DNA of 27,909 bases. It comes from Clostridium sp. CAG:1013 (lineage in GTDB: Bacteria > Bacillota > Clostridia > Oscillospirales > Acutalibacteraceae). A model generated the notes under the pieces. The model was not told the origin of the DNA, searched no databases, and saw nothing but the letters and a program-made list of their open reading frames with translations. This document shows, piece after piece, positions 13,406-21,741 of the stretch. The position numbers were made by a program, and so were the translations under genes. The stretch covers positions 2,287 through 30,195 of the forward strand of contig HF972658.1 of NCBI GenBank assembly GCA_000432995.1. The letters are read 5' to 3'. How positions within the stretch are numbered: the first letter of the stretch is position 1; each line of letters opens with the position of its first letter.

Positions 13406-14641
13406 ATGAGAAAATTCCATCTGCGCAAATACTGTTACCTGGTGCTGTGGCTGGCACTGTTCGCCGCTGTGGCGGGTGTGTGGTTCCTGGGCGGGAAAGG
13501 TGGGGAAAAGGAAGAGAACCCTGGTTCCTCCTTCCCTCAGGTTAGCCCCACCGCCGTAATAGAGGGAGAAGAAGAGGAGGAGACCCTGGTAGGGGTATGG
13601 GTGCCCTATTTCTCCCTGGCCACATCGGAGGGCACACAGGAAGCCTTTGAGGCCAACTACAAACAGATCGCCGACACCGCCAAGGAAAAGGGGATCAACG
13701 CTATGTTCGTCCATGTGCGGCCCTTTTCCGATTCTCTGTACCAGTCCCAATATTTCCCCTGGTCTCATATCCTCACCGGCACCCAGGGTCAGGACCCGGG
13801 TTTTGACGCTCTCCAGTTCATGATCGACTACACCCATAGCCTGGGGATGGAATTCCACGCCTGGATCAACCCCTTGCGTGTCAAGACAAAGGACACCCCC
13901 GGTACCCTGGCGGACTCCAATCCCTATGTGCAGCTGGGAGAGGAATACCCTGAGTACTTCATGGAGTACGACGGGGGAATCTACCTGAACCCCGCCTATC
14001 CCTACATCCGCTCTCTCATCGCGGACGGCGCCGCGGAGATCGCTGCCAACTACGATGTGGATGGCATCCACTTTGACGACTATTTCTACCCCAGCGAGGA
14101 TGGAGCCCTAGACAGTGTGGCCTATGAATCCTACGTGCAAACGGTGGAGCAGCCTCTCTCTCTGCTGGAGTGGCGCACCGCCAATATCAACGCCATGGTG
14201 GCCCAGGTGTACAGCGCCATCAAAGAGGTGAAGCCGGAAGTTGTGTTCGGCATCTCTCCCCAGGGAAATATCCAGAACGACGAAGCCATGGGGGCGGATG
14301 TAAAGACCTGGGCGGCGGTGCCCGGGTATGTGGACTATCTGGCGCCCCAGCTGTATTTCAGCTTTGAGAACGAGGCTTTGGGGTATACAGAGGCTCTGGA
14401 GGAGTGGGCAGCCCTGCCCCGCCACGACGGGTTGAAGCTCTATGCGGGCCTGGCCCTTTACAAAGTGGGAACCGACGCGGACAACGGCACTTGGCTGGAC
14501 CGGGACGACATTATCGCTTTGCAGGCAGAGGCAGCCTTGGAAGCTGGCTATCAAGGGGTGATCCTCTATTCCTCTGATTATCTGGATGCAGATCAGACCG
14601 TAAAATCGGTGGAGAAAGCCATGGCAGTGCTGGGCAGATGA
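13406..14641 (+). CDS. GHL10 (DUF187) family glycoside hydrolase, membrane-anchored
   Basis: This 411-residue protein has an uncleaved-looking signal anchor (residues 9-30) followed by a Pro/Ser and EGEEEEET linker. A TIM-barrel of the GHL10 type follows, with VGVWVPYFSL, INAMFVHVRPFSDSLY, EFHAWINPLR, YDVDGIHFDDYFYP (Asp224-Asp225, likely active site), FGISPQGN and YLAPQLYFSF. The Escherichia coli relative DigH cleaves peptide-stripped peptidoglycan glycan strands, so a wall-remodelling role outside the membrane is plausible but inferred. The ATG at 13406 follows GGAAAGGAAGG; the frame is open upstream to 13307 without a better start. It is divergent from the HAD gene, and I see no convincing plus-strand promoter in the gap. 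Confidence 0.9.
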   Translation: MRKFHLRKYCYLVLWLALFAAVAGVWFLGGKGGEKEENPGSSFPQVSPTAVIEGEEEEETLVGVWVPYFSLATSEGTQEAFEANYKQIADTAKEKGINAMFVHVRPFSDSLYQSQYFPWSHILTGTQGQDPGFDALQFMIDYTHSLGMEFHAWINPLRVKTKDTPGTLADSNPYVQLGEEYPEYFMEYDGGIYLNPAYPYIRSLIADGAAEIAANYDVDGIHFDDYFYPSEDGALDSVAYESYVQTVEQPLSLLEWRTANINAMVAQVYSAIKEVKPEVVFGISPQGNIQNDEAMGADVKTWAAVPGYVDYLAPQLYFSFENEALGYTEALEEWAALPRHDGLKLYAGLALYKVGTDADNGTWLDRDDIIALQAEAALEAGYQGVILYSSDYLDADQTVKSVEKAMAVLGR

Positions 14642-14650
14642 GCTTTTGTG

Positions 14651-14680
14651 TTGACTTCTGACGATTTAAAGTGCTATAAT
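14651..14680 (+). promoter_or_regulatory. Strong promoter for the HTH-cupin / CoA ligase unit
   Basis: TTGACT (14651-14656), an 18-base spacer and a perfect TATAAT (14675-14680) precede the HTH-cupin gene by 53 bases. Confidence 0.85.
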
Positions 14681-14733
14681 GTGGAAATTAAAAGTATTAG
14701 AACTATATTTTAAAGAAAAGGAGTCGGGTAAAC

Positions 14734-15282
14734 ATGTGTGAGATCAACGAGATTGGACCCCGCTTGCGGGAACTGCGAGAGGCCAGCGACTACACCGTAG
14801 AGCGCTTGGCAGCGGAATTGCGGGTAGATCCGGAAGTATACCGTGGTTACGAGCAGGACGGCAAAGATATTCCCATCAGCCTGATCTATGAGATCGCCAA
14901 TAAATTTGGAGTGGATTTCGCCGAGATCGTCACCGGAGCCCCGGCTCGGCTGGACACCTATCATATCGTAAAACGGGGTCAGGGCCGCGTGGTGAACCGG
15001 AACCCGGAATACCATTTCGAGGACCTGGCCTACCGCTATGCCGACAAAGTGATGCAGCCCCTGCTGGTCACCCTGGAGCCCACCGATGCCCCAGCGAAAC
15101 TCATCACCCATTCCGGGCAGGAGTTCAATATGGTGCTGGAAGGCACCGTTGTGGTTGTGGTGGGAGATAAGGAATTTGCCCTCACCGCAGGGGATTCCAT
15201 TTACTTTAATCCCACCATTCCTCACGGCCAGCGCTGCGGCGGGCCTGAGAAGGCAAGATTCATCACGGTGATCGCGGAATAA
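14734..15282 (+). CDS. XRE-family helix-turn-helix and cupin domain regulator
   Basis: This 182-residue protein joins an N-terminal HTH_3 domain (about 8-65, with IGPRLRELREASDYTVERLA at its start) to a C-terminal cupin (about 105-180). The cupin shows HSGQEFNMVLEG and GDSIYFNPTIPHG motifs, including the metal-type His and Glu. Such proteins usually sense a small ligand in the cupin and control nearby metabolic genes. It lies 48 bases before an acyl-CoA ligase gene, so that ligase or its substrate is the likely target; this is inference. The ATG follows AAAAGGAG. It may also control its own strong promoter. Confidence 0.93.
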   Translation: MCEINEIGPRLRELREASDYTVERLAAELRVDPEVYRGYEQDGKDIPISLIYEIANKFGVDFAEIVTGAPARLDTYHIVKRGQGRVVNRNPEYHFEDLAYRYADKVMQPLLVTLEPTDAPAKLITHSGQEFNMVLEGTVVVVVGDKEFALTAGDSIYFNPTIPHGQRCGGPEKARFITVIAE

Positions 15283-15330
15283 GGGAACGCAGGCGGGTCG
15301 TTTGCAAAATAGAAAGGAAGTACCAAGCCA

Positions 15331-17001
15331 ATGGATATGTTGTTGAAAAAATTCCTTCCTCGGATCGAGTTTGATTCCTACGAGGATTTTAAAGAGAACT
15401 ATACAGTGAATGTGCCTGAGGATTTCAACTTCGGCTTTGACGTGGTGGACGCTTGGGCGGACGCCGAGCCGGAAAAGAAAGCTCTGGTCTGGTGCGACGA
15501 AGAGGACGACGAGAAGATCTTCACCTTTACCGACATCAAGCGGTTGTCCAACAAGGCCGCCAACTTCTTCAAGAGCCTGGGCGTGAAGAAGGGCTCTGTG
15601 GTGATGCTGATCCTTCGCCGCCGGTGGGAGTACTGGGTCTGCGCCACCGCCCTTCACAAGATCGGCGCGGTGCTCATCCCCGGCACCCTCCAGCTGACCA
15701 AAAAGGATATCGTCTACCGTGGCAACGCCGCCAAGGTGTGCGCCGTGGTGTGCGTCAACGATCCTTTCGTCATCTCCCAGGTGGAGGCCGCTGAAAAGGA
15801 CATCCCCAGCCTGAAAAACAAGGTAATGGTAGTAGAGCGCCGGGAGGGTTGGCTGGACCTGAACGAGGAGATGGAAAAGTTCTCCGACGAGTTCCCCCGT
15901 CCCACGGGCGAGGAAGCCACCCGCTGGAACGACACCATGCTGGTGTACTTTACCTCCGGCACCACGGGCATGCCCAAGATGGTGCGCCACAATTTCTCCT
16001 ACCCTCTGGGGCACATCGTCACCGCCAAGTACTGGCAGCAGGTGGAGGAGAACCATCTTCATATGAGCGTGTCCGACTCCGGCTGGGCCAAGTTTGGCTG
16101 GGGCAAGATCTACGGCCAGTGGGTTTGCGGCGCCGTGATCTTTTGCTATGACATGGAGGCCAAGTTCAATCCCCGCCACCTGTTGGAACACCTGGAAAAG
16201 TACAAGGTGACCACCTTCTGCGCGCCTCCCACCATGTTCCGGTTCATGCTCCAGGAGGACGTGACCAAGTATGACCTGTCCAGTATCCATCACTGCTGCA
16301 TCGCCGGCGAGCCCCTGAACCCGGAGGTGTACAAGAAGTGGCTGGACCTGACGGGCCTGAAGCTGTACGAGGGCTTCGGCCAGTCGGAGAGCTCCGTCAT
16401 GTTGGCCAACTTCCAGTGGTTTGAGCCTATCCCCGGCTCCACGGGCAAACCTTCCCCCCTGTATAATATCCAGCTGGTGGACGGCGAAGGCAACCTGTGT
16501 GAGGACGGTGAAGAGGGCACCATTGCTGTGATGGGCGTGAAGGAACATCCTCCCGTGGGCCTGTTCACCGGCTACTACTTGAACGACGAGATGACCCAGG
16601 AAAAACTGGGCGGCGCTTACTACGACACCGGCGACGTGGCCTGGCGTGACAGCAACGGCTACTATTGGTTCGTGGGCCGCAACGACGACGTGATCAAGTG
16701 TTCCGGCTACCGCATCGGGCCCTTTGAGGTGGAGAGCGCTCTGCTGGAGCATCCCGCTGTGGTGGAGTGCGCCATCACCGGCGCGCCGGATCCCATCCGT
16801 GGTCAGGTGGTAAAGGCTACCATCGTGCTGGCTAAGGGCTACGAGGGCACCCCCGAGCTGACCAAAGAGCTGCAAAATCACGTGAAAAAGGCCACTGCGC
16901 CTTACAAATATCCTCGTGTGATCGAGTACGTGAAGGAGCTGCCTAAGACCATCGGCGGCAAGATCAAGCGTGCAGAGATCCGCAAGGCAGACGAGCAGTA
17001 A
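15331..17001 (+). CDS. AMP-forming acyl-CoA ligase (medium-chain / ACSM-like)
   Basis: This 556-residue adenylate-forming enzyme activates a carboxylic acid to its CoA thioester through an acyl-AMP. Motifs in order are the phosphate loop YFTSGTTGMPK (206-216), YEGFGQSE, YYDTGD, the hinge GRNDDVIKCSGYRIGPFEVE and the C-terminal PKTIGGKIKR with the catalytic Lys at about 544. The overall pattern (SDSGWAKFGWG, HCCIAGEPLNPEV) is close to medium-chain acyl-CoA synthetases rather than acetyl-CoA synthetases. The true acid is unknown. The ATG at 15331 follows GAAAGGAAG. It is probably co-transcribed with the HTH-cupin gene; the hairpin repeat downstream looks able to end transcription. Confidence 0.93.
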   Translation: MDMLLKKFLPRIEFDSYEDFKENYTVNVPEDFNFGFDVVDAWADAEPEKKALVWCDEEDDEKIFTFTDIKRLSNKAANFFKSLGVKKGSVVMLILRRRWEYWVCATALHKIGAVLIPGTLQLTKKDIVYRGNAAKVCAVVCVNDPFVISQVEAAEKDIPSLKNKVMVVERREGWLDLNEEMEKFSDEFPRPTGEEATRWNDTMLVYFTSGTTGMPKMVRHNFSYPLGHIVTAKYWQQVEENHLHMSVSDSGWAKFGWGKIYGQWVCGAVIFCYDMEAKFNPRHLLEHLEKYKVTTFCAPPTMFRFMLQEDVTKYDLSSIHHCCIAGEPLNPEVYKKWLDLTGLKLYEGFGQSESSVMLANFQWFEPIPGSTGKPSPLYNIQLVDGEGNLCEDGEEGTIAVMGVKEHPPVGLFTGYYLNDEMTQEKLGGAYYDTGDVAWRDSNGYYWFVGRNDDVIKCSGYRIGPFEVESALLEHPAVVECAITGAPDPIRGQVVKATIVLAKGYEGTPELTKELQNHVKKATAPYKYPRVIEYVKELPKTIGGKIKRAEIRKADEQ

Positions 17002-17020
17002 CTACAATCGAACAAGACTA

Positions 17021-17066
17021 AAAAAGTTTTGGTTAAACTTTCAAAAAAGTTTGGCCAAAACTTTTT
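17021..17066. repeat. Hairpin repeat of the GTAAAAGTT family, acting as a likely terminator
   Basis: AAAAAGTTTTGG (17021-17032) and CCAAAACTTTTT (17055-17066) form a 12-bp outer stem. AAACTTT (17035-17041) and AAAGTTT (17046-17052) form a 7-bp inner stem with loop CAAA. The first 34 bases align closely with copy 1 at 5810-5844. Ending in five Ts, it is a good terminator for the CoA ligase gene and is nearly symmetric, so it may act in both directions. Confidence 0.8.
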
Positions 17067-17092
17067 ACTTATGTGCTCTGGTGTGCTATAGT
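17064..17092 (+). promoter_or_regulatory. Promoter for the fucosidase-cutC-transglutaminase unit
   Basis: TTTACT (17064-17069), a 17-base spacer and TATAGT (17087-17092) lie 52 bases before the fucosidase start. The first three bases of the -35 are the last Ts of the hairpin repeat. Confidence 0.6.
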
Positions 17093-17143
17093 ATGTCTGT
17101 CAATTTACAGGGCGGCGCTGTTCCGCCTGGAGAGGAGCTTTGT

Positions 17144-18463
17144 ATGTATACGTTTGACCGGGAAGCCTACGAAAAGCGTATGGCTTGGTACACTGACGCT
17201 CGTTTCGGCATGTTCATCCACTGGGGACTGTATGCGATTCCCGCACGGGGAGAGTGGGTCCGCAGCTGGGAGCGGATCACCAAAGAGGACTATATGCCCT
17301 ATTTCCACCAGTTCAACCCGGTGGACTTTGACCCCAAGCAGTGGGCCAAGGCCGCTAAAAACGCCGGCATGAAGTACGTGGTCCTCACCGCCAAGCACCA
17401 CGACGGCTTTTGCCTGTTCGATTCTCAGTACACCGACTTCAAGTCTACCAATACACCTTTTGGACGGGACATTGTAAAGGAGTATGTGGAGGCCGTTCGG
17501 GAAGAGGGCCTGAAAGTGGGCCTGTATTACTCCCTGTTGGACTGGTATCATGAGGACTACCCCCACTATGGAGATATGCACCACCCCATGCGGGACGATC
17601 CTGCGTACAGCAACGAGGGTCGTGACTTTAACCGCTACATCACGTATATGCACAACCAGGTCCGGGAGTTGTGCACCAACTACGGCAAGCTGGACATTCT
17701 GTGGTTTGACTTCTCCTACGAGAATGAGAATGCTGTCATGCGTGGAGAGACCTGGAAGGCTACGGAATTAGTGACCATGGTCCGTGAACTTCAGCCGGAG
17801 ATTATCATCGATAACCGGCTGGAAGTCAGCGGCGAGGGCTTTGGTTCTCTGTGGGAGGGCAACCCCACCCCCTATCACGGGGATTTTGTCAGTCCCGAGC
17901 AGATCATTCCTCCCTACGGTTTGCAGGATAAGCAGGGCCGTGACCTGGTGTGGGAGGCATGCATCACCATGAACAACAACTGGGGTTACTGCGCCAAGGA
18001 CTACTTCTACAAGCCCGCACCCATGCTGATCAAAAAGCTGGTGGAGTGCGTCTCCAAGGGAGGCAACCTGCTGCTGAACGTAGGCCCTGATGCCCGGGGA
18101 AAGATCTTGCCCAAGTCTTTGGACATTCTCCGAGAGATCGGCGATTGGATGAAGGACAACAGCCAAAGTATTTATGGCTGTGGCAAAGCGGGTATCCCCA
18201 AACCCGACAACGGCCGGATCACTCGAAAGGGCAATAAACTCTATTACCACCTGTACGAGAACACCGTAGGTCCCATGCCTCTGCCCGGACTGAAAAAAGA
18301 GCAGGTGGACTATGTGCGGTATCTTGCTACGGGAGCGGAAGCGCCCCTGGCCAATATGTGGACCAGCAATAATTACCCAGACGTTGTGTTCGTGGACCTG
18401 GGCGAGGATCCTGTGCTGCCTGATCCCGTGGACACGGTGCTGGAAGTGACGTTAAAGGAGTAA
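17144..18463 (+). CDS. Alpha-L-fucosidase, GH29, apparently cytoplasmic
   Basis: This 439-residue GH29 enzyme removes terminal alpha-L-fucose from oligosaccharides. It begins with the family segment MAWYTDARFGMFIHWGLYAI (13-32) and continues with VLTAKHHDGFCLFDS (80-94). The nucleophile region is LDILWFDFSYE, with D189 the likely catalytic nucleophile. It closes with GGNLLLNVGPDARGKI and a small beta-rich C-terminal domain. There is no signal peptide, so it probably acts on imported fucosylated sugars inside the cell. The frame is open upstream into the CoA ligase, but the ATG at 17144 has GAGAGGAG before it and matches family starts. The cutC gene follows after 3 bases. Confidence 0.95.
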   Translation: MYTFDREAYEKRMAWYTDARFGMFIHWGLYAIPARGEWVRSWERITKEDYMPYFHQFNPVDFDPKQWAKAAKNAGMKYVVLTAKHHDGFCLFDSQYTDFKSTNTPFGRDIVKEYVEAVREEGLKVGLYYSLLDWYHEDYPHYGDMHHPMRDDPAYSNEGRDFNRYITYMHNQVRELCTNYGKLDILWFDFSYENENAVMRGETWKATELVTMVRELQPEIIIDNRLEVSGEGFGSLWEGNPTPYHGDFVSPEQIIPPYGLQDKQGRDLVWEACITMNNNWGYCAKDYFYKPAPMLIKKLVECVSKGGNLLLNVGPDARGKILPKSLDILREIGDWMKDNSQSIYGCGKAGIPKPDNGRITRKGNKLYYHLYENTVGPMPLPGLKKEQVDYVRYLATGAEAPLANMWTSNNYPDVVFVDLGEDPVLPDPVDTVLEVTLKE

Positions 18464-18466
18464 GCC

Positions 18467-19213
18467 ATGTACGTGTTGGAAGCCTGTGTAGACAGCCTGG
18501 ACTCCGCTCTGGCAGCGAAAGAGGGAGGAGCCACCCGGCTGGAGCTCTGCGCCAATTTGATCATCGGGGGCACTACCCCCGCCCTGTCCCTGGTGGAATG
18601 GGTGAAGAGGGATACGGCTCTGCCGGTCCACGTCCTGCTGCGGCCTCGGTTCGGGGACTTCCTCTACACCGAGGAGGAATTTTCCATGATGCTGGAGGAC
18701 GCCGCCGCCCTGCTGGATCGAGGAGCTGACGCCATCGTGTCCGGATTCCTCACACCGGAAGGAGACCTGGACCTGCTCCGCATGGAGAAAATGGTGGAGC
18801 TGTGCCATAAAAGGGGAAAGCGATTCACTCTTCACCGAGCCTTCGATGCGTGCCGGGATCCCTTCCTGGCTTTGGAACAGTGCCGGGAACTGGGGGTGGA
18901 TACGGTGCTCACCTCCGGCCAGAAAAACACCTGCCTGGAAGGGCTTCCCCTGCTGAAAGAGCTGTGGGAGAAAAGAGGGGACGTGGAACTGCTCATTGGG
19001 GCGGGAGTGGATGCGGAAGCCATTCGTCGGATCCGTGAAGAACTGCCCCAGGCCAGGTCCTTCCACATGAGCGGCAAAAAAGTGGTGGAAAGCGCTATGA
19101 CTTACCGAAAAGATGGAGTAAGCATGGGGCTGCCCGCCTTCAGTGAATACACACTCTGGCGTACGGATCCGGAAAAGCTCCGTGCGGCGGGAAAGGAATT
19201 GATGCGACAGTGA
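18467..19213 (+). CDS. cutC: CutC family TIM-barrel protein
   Basis: This 248-residue protein of the CutC family (PF03932) is full length. Motifs are LEACVDSLDSALAAKEGGA, RLELCANLIIGGTTPALSL, HVLLRPRFGDFLYT, FTLHRAFDACRDP and VLTSGQ. The family was named for copper tolerance, but a direct copper role is disputed and the fold is a metal-binding TIM barrel like sugar and amino-acid enzymes. Here it is tightly linked to a fucosidase (3-base gap) and to a transglutaminase-like gene (4-base GTGA overlap), which hints at carbohydrate or glycopeptide metabolism; that is inference. The ATG follows AAAGGAG at the fucosidase stop. Confidence 0.93.
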   Translation: MYVLEACVDSLDSALAAKEGGATRLELCANLIIGGTTPALSLVEWVKRDTALPVHVLLRPRFGDFLYTEEEFSMMLEDAAALLDRGADAIVSGFLTPEGDLDLLRMEKMVELCHKRGKRFTLHRAFDACRDPFLALEQCRELGVDTVLTSGQKNTCLEGLPLLKELWEKRGDVELLIGAGVDAEAIRRIREELPQARSFHMSGKKVVESAMTYRKDGVSMGLPAFSEYTLWRTDPEKLRAAGKELMRQ

Positions 19214-21678
19214 ATTGGTCCCAAGAATTTCTGGACTACACCCAAAGACAGTTGAAAAATCGGATGAACTCTTTTGGCAGCCGCCGGGAGGAGATCGAGA
19301 ACACCTTGGCCGGCTGCGGTCAGGACGAAAAGGTCCTGCTCTCCTATTATTACGCCACTCTGCCCCTGACGGACGTGGGGGATTATCCCCCAGCTCTCTT
19401 TTTGGAGACGGCCCGCCAGGCGTTGAAGGTCCGAGAGGAATTTCCTTGGTGCGCCGCTCTGCCGGAACACCTGTTTCTCCGGTCCGTGGCCTATCCTCGG
19501 ATCAACACCGAGGAGCTGGAGGATTGCCGGGGCCTGTTTCATGACAGGATCGCTCCAAGACTTTCTGGCCTTTCTCTGCCGGAGGCGATCCTGGAAGTGA
19601 ACCGCTGGTGCGCCGAGGAAGCCACCTACCGCTCCACCGATGGCAGGACCGCTTCGGCGTTGCAAGTGTTCACCCGTGGCTTTGGACGCTGTGGGGAGGA
19701 GTCCACCTTCTTGGTGACAGCTCTGCGCAGTGTGGGCATCGCTGCCCGTCAGGTGTACGCTCCCTGGTGGTCCCACTGCGATGACAATCACGCCTGGGTG
19801 GAAGCCTTCGATGGGGAGAATTGGCGGTACCTGGGAGCCTGTGAGCCGGAGCCCGTGCTGGACCGGGGCTGGTTTACTCATGCCTCTGCTCGAGCGGTGA
19901 TGGTCCACACCAGGAGCTTTGTCCAGGGCAGCCGGGAGGAGATCGCGTTCCTGTTCCCGGACACGGAACCGGTGGACTTGGACTGTCAGGAAGGCGTGGC
20001 AGTGGAGAACCTGACTGCTCGTTATGGAGCAGTGAAAGAACTTTCCCTCCATGTAGTAAAGCAGGATGGCTCTCCTGCTTCGGGGGCGTGGGTGTCCCTT
20101 TCCGTGATGAACATGGCCGCTCCCCGGGAATTTGCCCGCCGTCGGGCAGATGACGCTGGCAACGTGACTCTGCGGCTGGGAAAGGGCAGCATTTTGGTGA
20201 CGGTCTGGCTGGAAGGCGAATCGGACTCCCTGGGAGAACTTATTTTGGCTCCGGAGGACCGAGAGGTTACTGTGGTTTTGGGCAGTCTGCTGGAGCCTGC
20301 CGGAGAAAGTGACTTGCTGGCCCCCGCGGATGCAGGACTAACTGTGCCCGTTTTGTCCCCCACTCAGGAGGAAGCCCGCCGGGCCTGCCTGGACCACGCC
20401 GCCGCTCTTCGGGAGGAGAAGCGCCGCAAACGTGAAGCTCAGCGGCCGGCTCCGCCCCAGGGAGAGTTAGGACGGGTGTGGGATTCTCTTACAGAAAAGG
20501 ATCGGGAAGGTGACCTTTCTCCCCAACTGCTAGAAGATTCTCTGGCGCCCTTCCCTTGGGAGAAGGATTTCCCGCCGGAAGTGTTTCAGGAGGGGCTTCT
20601 CTCGCCCCGGATCGGCCTGGAAGTGCTCACTCCTTGGCATAAGACATTGGAAGAACGGTTCACCTCCCAGCAGAGGGAGGCTTTCCGCAATGACCCTACC
20701 CAGCTGTGGCAATGGGTGGAGGAGCATGCTGCTCTAGATGAAAACTGCTACTCTGCTCTGTGGGGTACCCCTGAGGGGATGCTCCGTGTGGGGGCGGGCA
20801 CACAACAGGGGCGGGTCCTGTTGTACTGCGCCGCCTGCCGGGCTTTGGGAATCCCCTCCAAGCTGGTGGACGGTATTCCCCAGGTGTGGAATGGTCAAAG
20901 TTTCTCACCCCTGTGGGGAAAGAAACTCACTGGGAAGCTGACGCTATCCGCACCCCAGGGTCAACCCGGCTTGGCGGAGCAGAACTATACCCTGTCTCGC
21001 CGGGGACCGGAAGGGTTCCAAGTACTGTCCACTGGAAATGTGGAGGCGGGGGAGACCCGGGAGCTTTCCCTCGCTCCGGGTGAGTACCGGCTGTGGACTG
21101 TCAGCCGCATGCCCGGCGGCAATCAGCTGGCACGATGGGAGACCTTTTTCTTGCGGGAAGGAGAGCCCCAGCAGTTTACCCTTTCCTTCCGGGAAGGAGA
21201 TGTGCAGGATCTGCTGGAACGCTGCCCCCTGCCGGGATTCTCCCTGCGGGACCAGCAAGGTGGAGAGGTCTCCGGAAAAGAACTCCTGAAAGGCTCTCCT
21301 TTGACAGTGCTGTGCTTTTTGGAGGTAGGCCGGGAGCCTACGGAGCACCTGCTCAACGAGCTGCGGGAGGCCGCTGGGGAGCTGGAAAAAACTGACGTTC
21401 CTCTGTGCTTGGTCCTGCCCGATCTGTCCTGTTTGGCGGACGGGACCCTGCAAAAAGCCTTGAAGGTTCTGCCTTGGGCCCAGATTTGGACTGCTGATTT
21501 TGCTTCCAGCGCTTCTCCCATGGCCCGGCGACTGTACCTGGATCCGGACCAGCTGCCTCTGGCGGTCCTGGCCAACCAGGAAGGCGAAGGTCTTTACGGC
21601 TGCTGCGGCTATAACGTGGGCACGGCGGCGCTGCTGCTGCGTTTGATAAAGGGCCTGGGAGACCTTGCGCTTTCCTGA
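19210..21678 (+). CDS. Large multidomain transglutaminase-like protein
   Basis: This is an 822-residue protein without a signal peptide. An N-terminal helical region is followed by a transglutaminase-like core (about 125-235) with Cys161 in GFGRCGEESTFLVTALRSVGI and His194 in DDNHAWVE. The usual third residue, Asp, is replaced around GACEPEP (209-215). A carboxypeptidase-regulatory or Ig-like beta domain spans about 270-360, and a charged linker about 385-415. A second transglutaminase-like segment (GAGTQQGRVLLYCAACRALG, 528-547) has Thr531 where Cys is expected. Beta-rich sequence follows, then a C-terminal region (about 670-820) that looks like a thioredoxin fold lacking CxxC. The GTG start overlaps the cutC stop (GTGA), suggesting coupling. 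Activity could be peptidase rather than cross-linking. The substrate is unknown. Confidence 0.85.
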   Translation: MNWSQEFLDYTQRQLKNRMNSFGSRREEIENTLAGCGQDEKVLLSYYYATLPLTDVGDYPPALFLETARQALKVREEFPWCAALPEHLFLRSVAYPRINTEELEDCRGLFHDRIAPRLSGLSLPEAILEVNRWCAEEATYRSTDGRTASALQVFTRGFGRCGEESTFLVTALRSVGIAARQVYAPWWSHCDDNHAWVEAFDGENWRYLGACEPEPVLDRGWFTHASARAVMVHTRSFVQGSREEIAFLFPDTEPVDLDCQEGVAVENLTARYGAVKELSLHVVKQDGSPASGAWVSLSVMNMAAPREFARRRADDAGNVTLRLGKGSILVTVWLEGESDSLGELILAPEDREVTVVLGSLLEPAGESDLLAPADAGLTVPVLSPTQEEARRACLDHAAALREEKRRKREAQRPAPPQGELGRVWDSLTEKDREGDLSPQLLEDSLAPFPWEKDFPPEVFQEGLLSPRIGLEVLTPWHKTLEERFTSQQREAFRNDPTQLWQWVEEHAALDENCYSALWGTPEGMLRVGAGTQQGRVLLYCAACRALGIPSKLVDGIPQVWNGQSFSPLWGKKLTGKLTLSAPQGQPGLAEQNYTLSRRGPEGFQVLSTGNVEAGETRELSLAPGEYRLWTVSRMPGGNQLARWETFFLREGEPQQFTLSFREGDVQDLLERCPLPGFSLRDQQGGEVSGKELLKGSPLTVLCFLEVGREPTEHLLNELREAAGELEKTDVPLCLVLPDLSCLADGTLQKALKVLPWAQIWTADFASSASPMARRLYLDPDQLPLAVLANQEGEGLYGCCGYNVGTAALLLRLIKGLGDLALS

Positions 21679-21694
21679 GCTGCCGTGGTAAAAT
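21665..21694 (+). promoter_or_regulatory. Weak promoter candidate for the nitroreductase gene
   Basis: TTGCGC (21665-21670), an 18-base spacer and TAAAAT (21689-21694) overlap the end of the transglutaminase-like gene. The -35 is poor, so read-through from upstream is an alternative. Confidence 0.35.
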
Positions 21695-21741
21695 ATGGGA
21701 TAGAAGTGATCGTCCAAGAAACAAGAAAGGAGCTTTGCCTT

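Noticed and set aside
14710..16881. 723-codon open frame antisense to the HTH-cupin and CoA ligase genes
   Set aside because: Same cause: both plus-strand genes have complete motif sets, and the antisense product shows none.
16970..17143. N-terminal extension of the fucosidase into the CoA ligase gene
   Set aside because: It would cross a terminator-like hairpin and the promoter; the ATG at 17144 has the ribosome-binding site and matches family starts.
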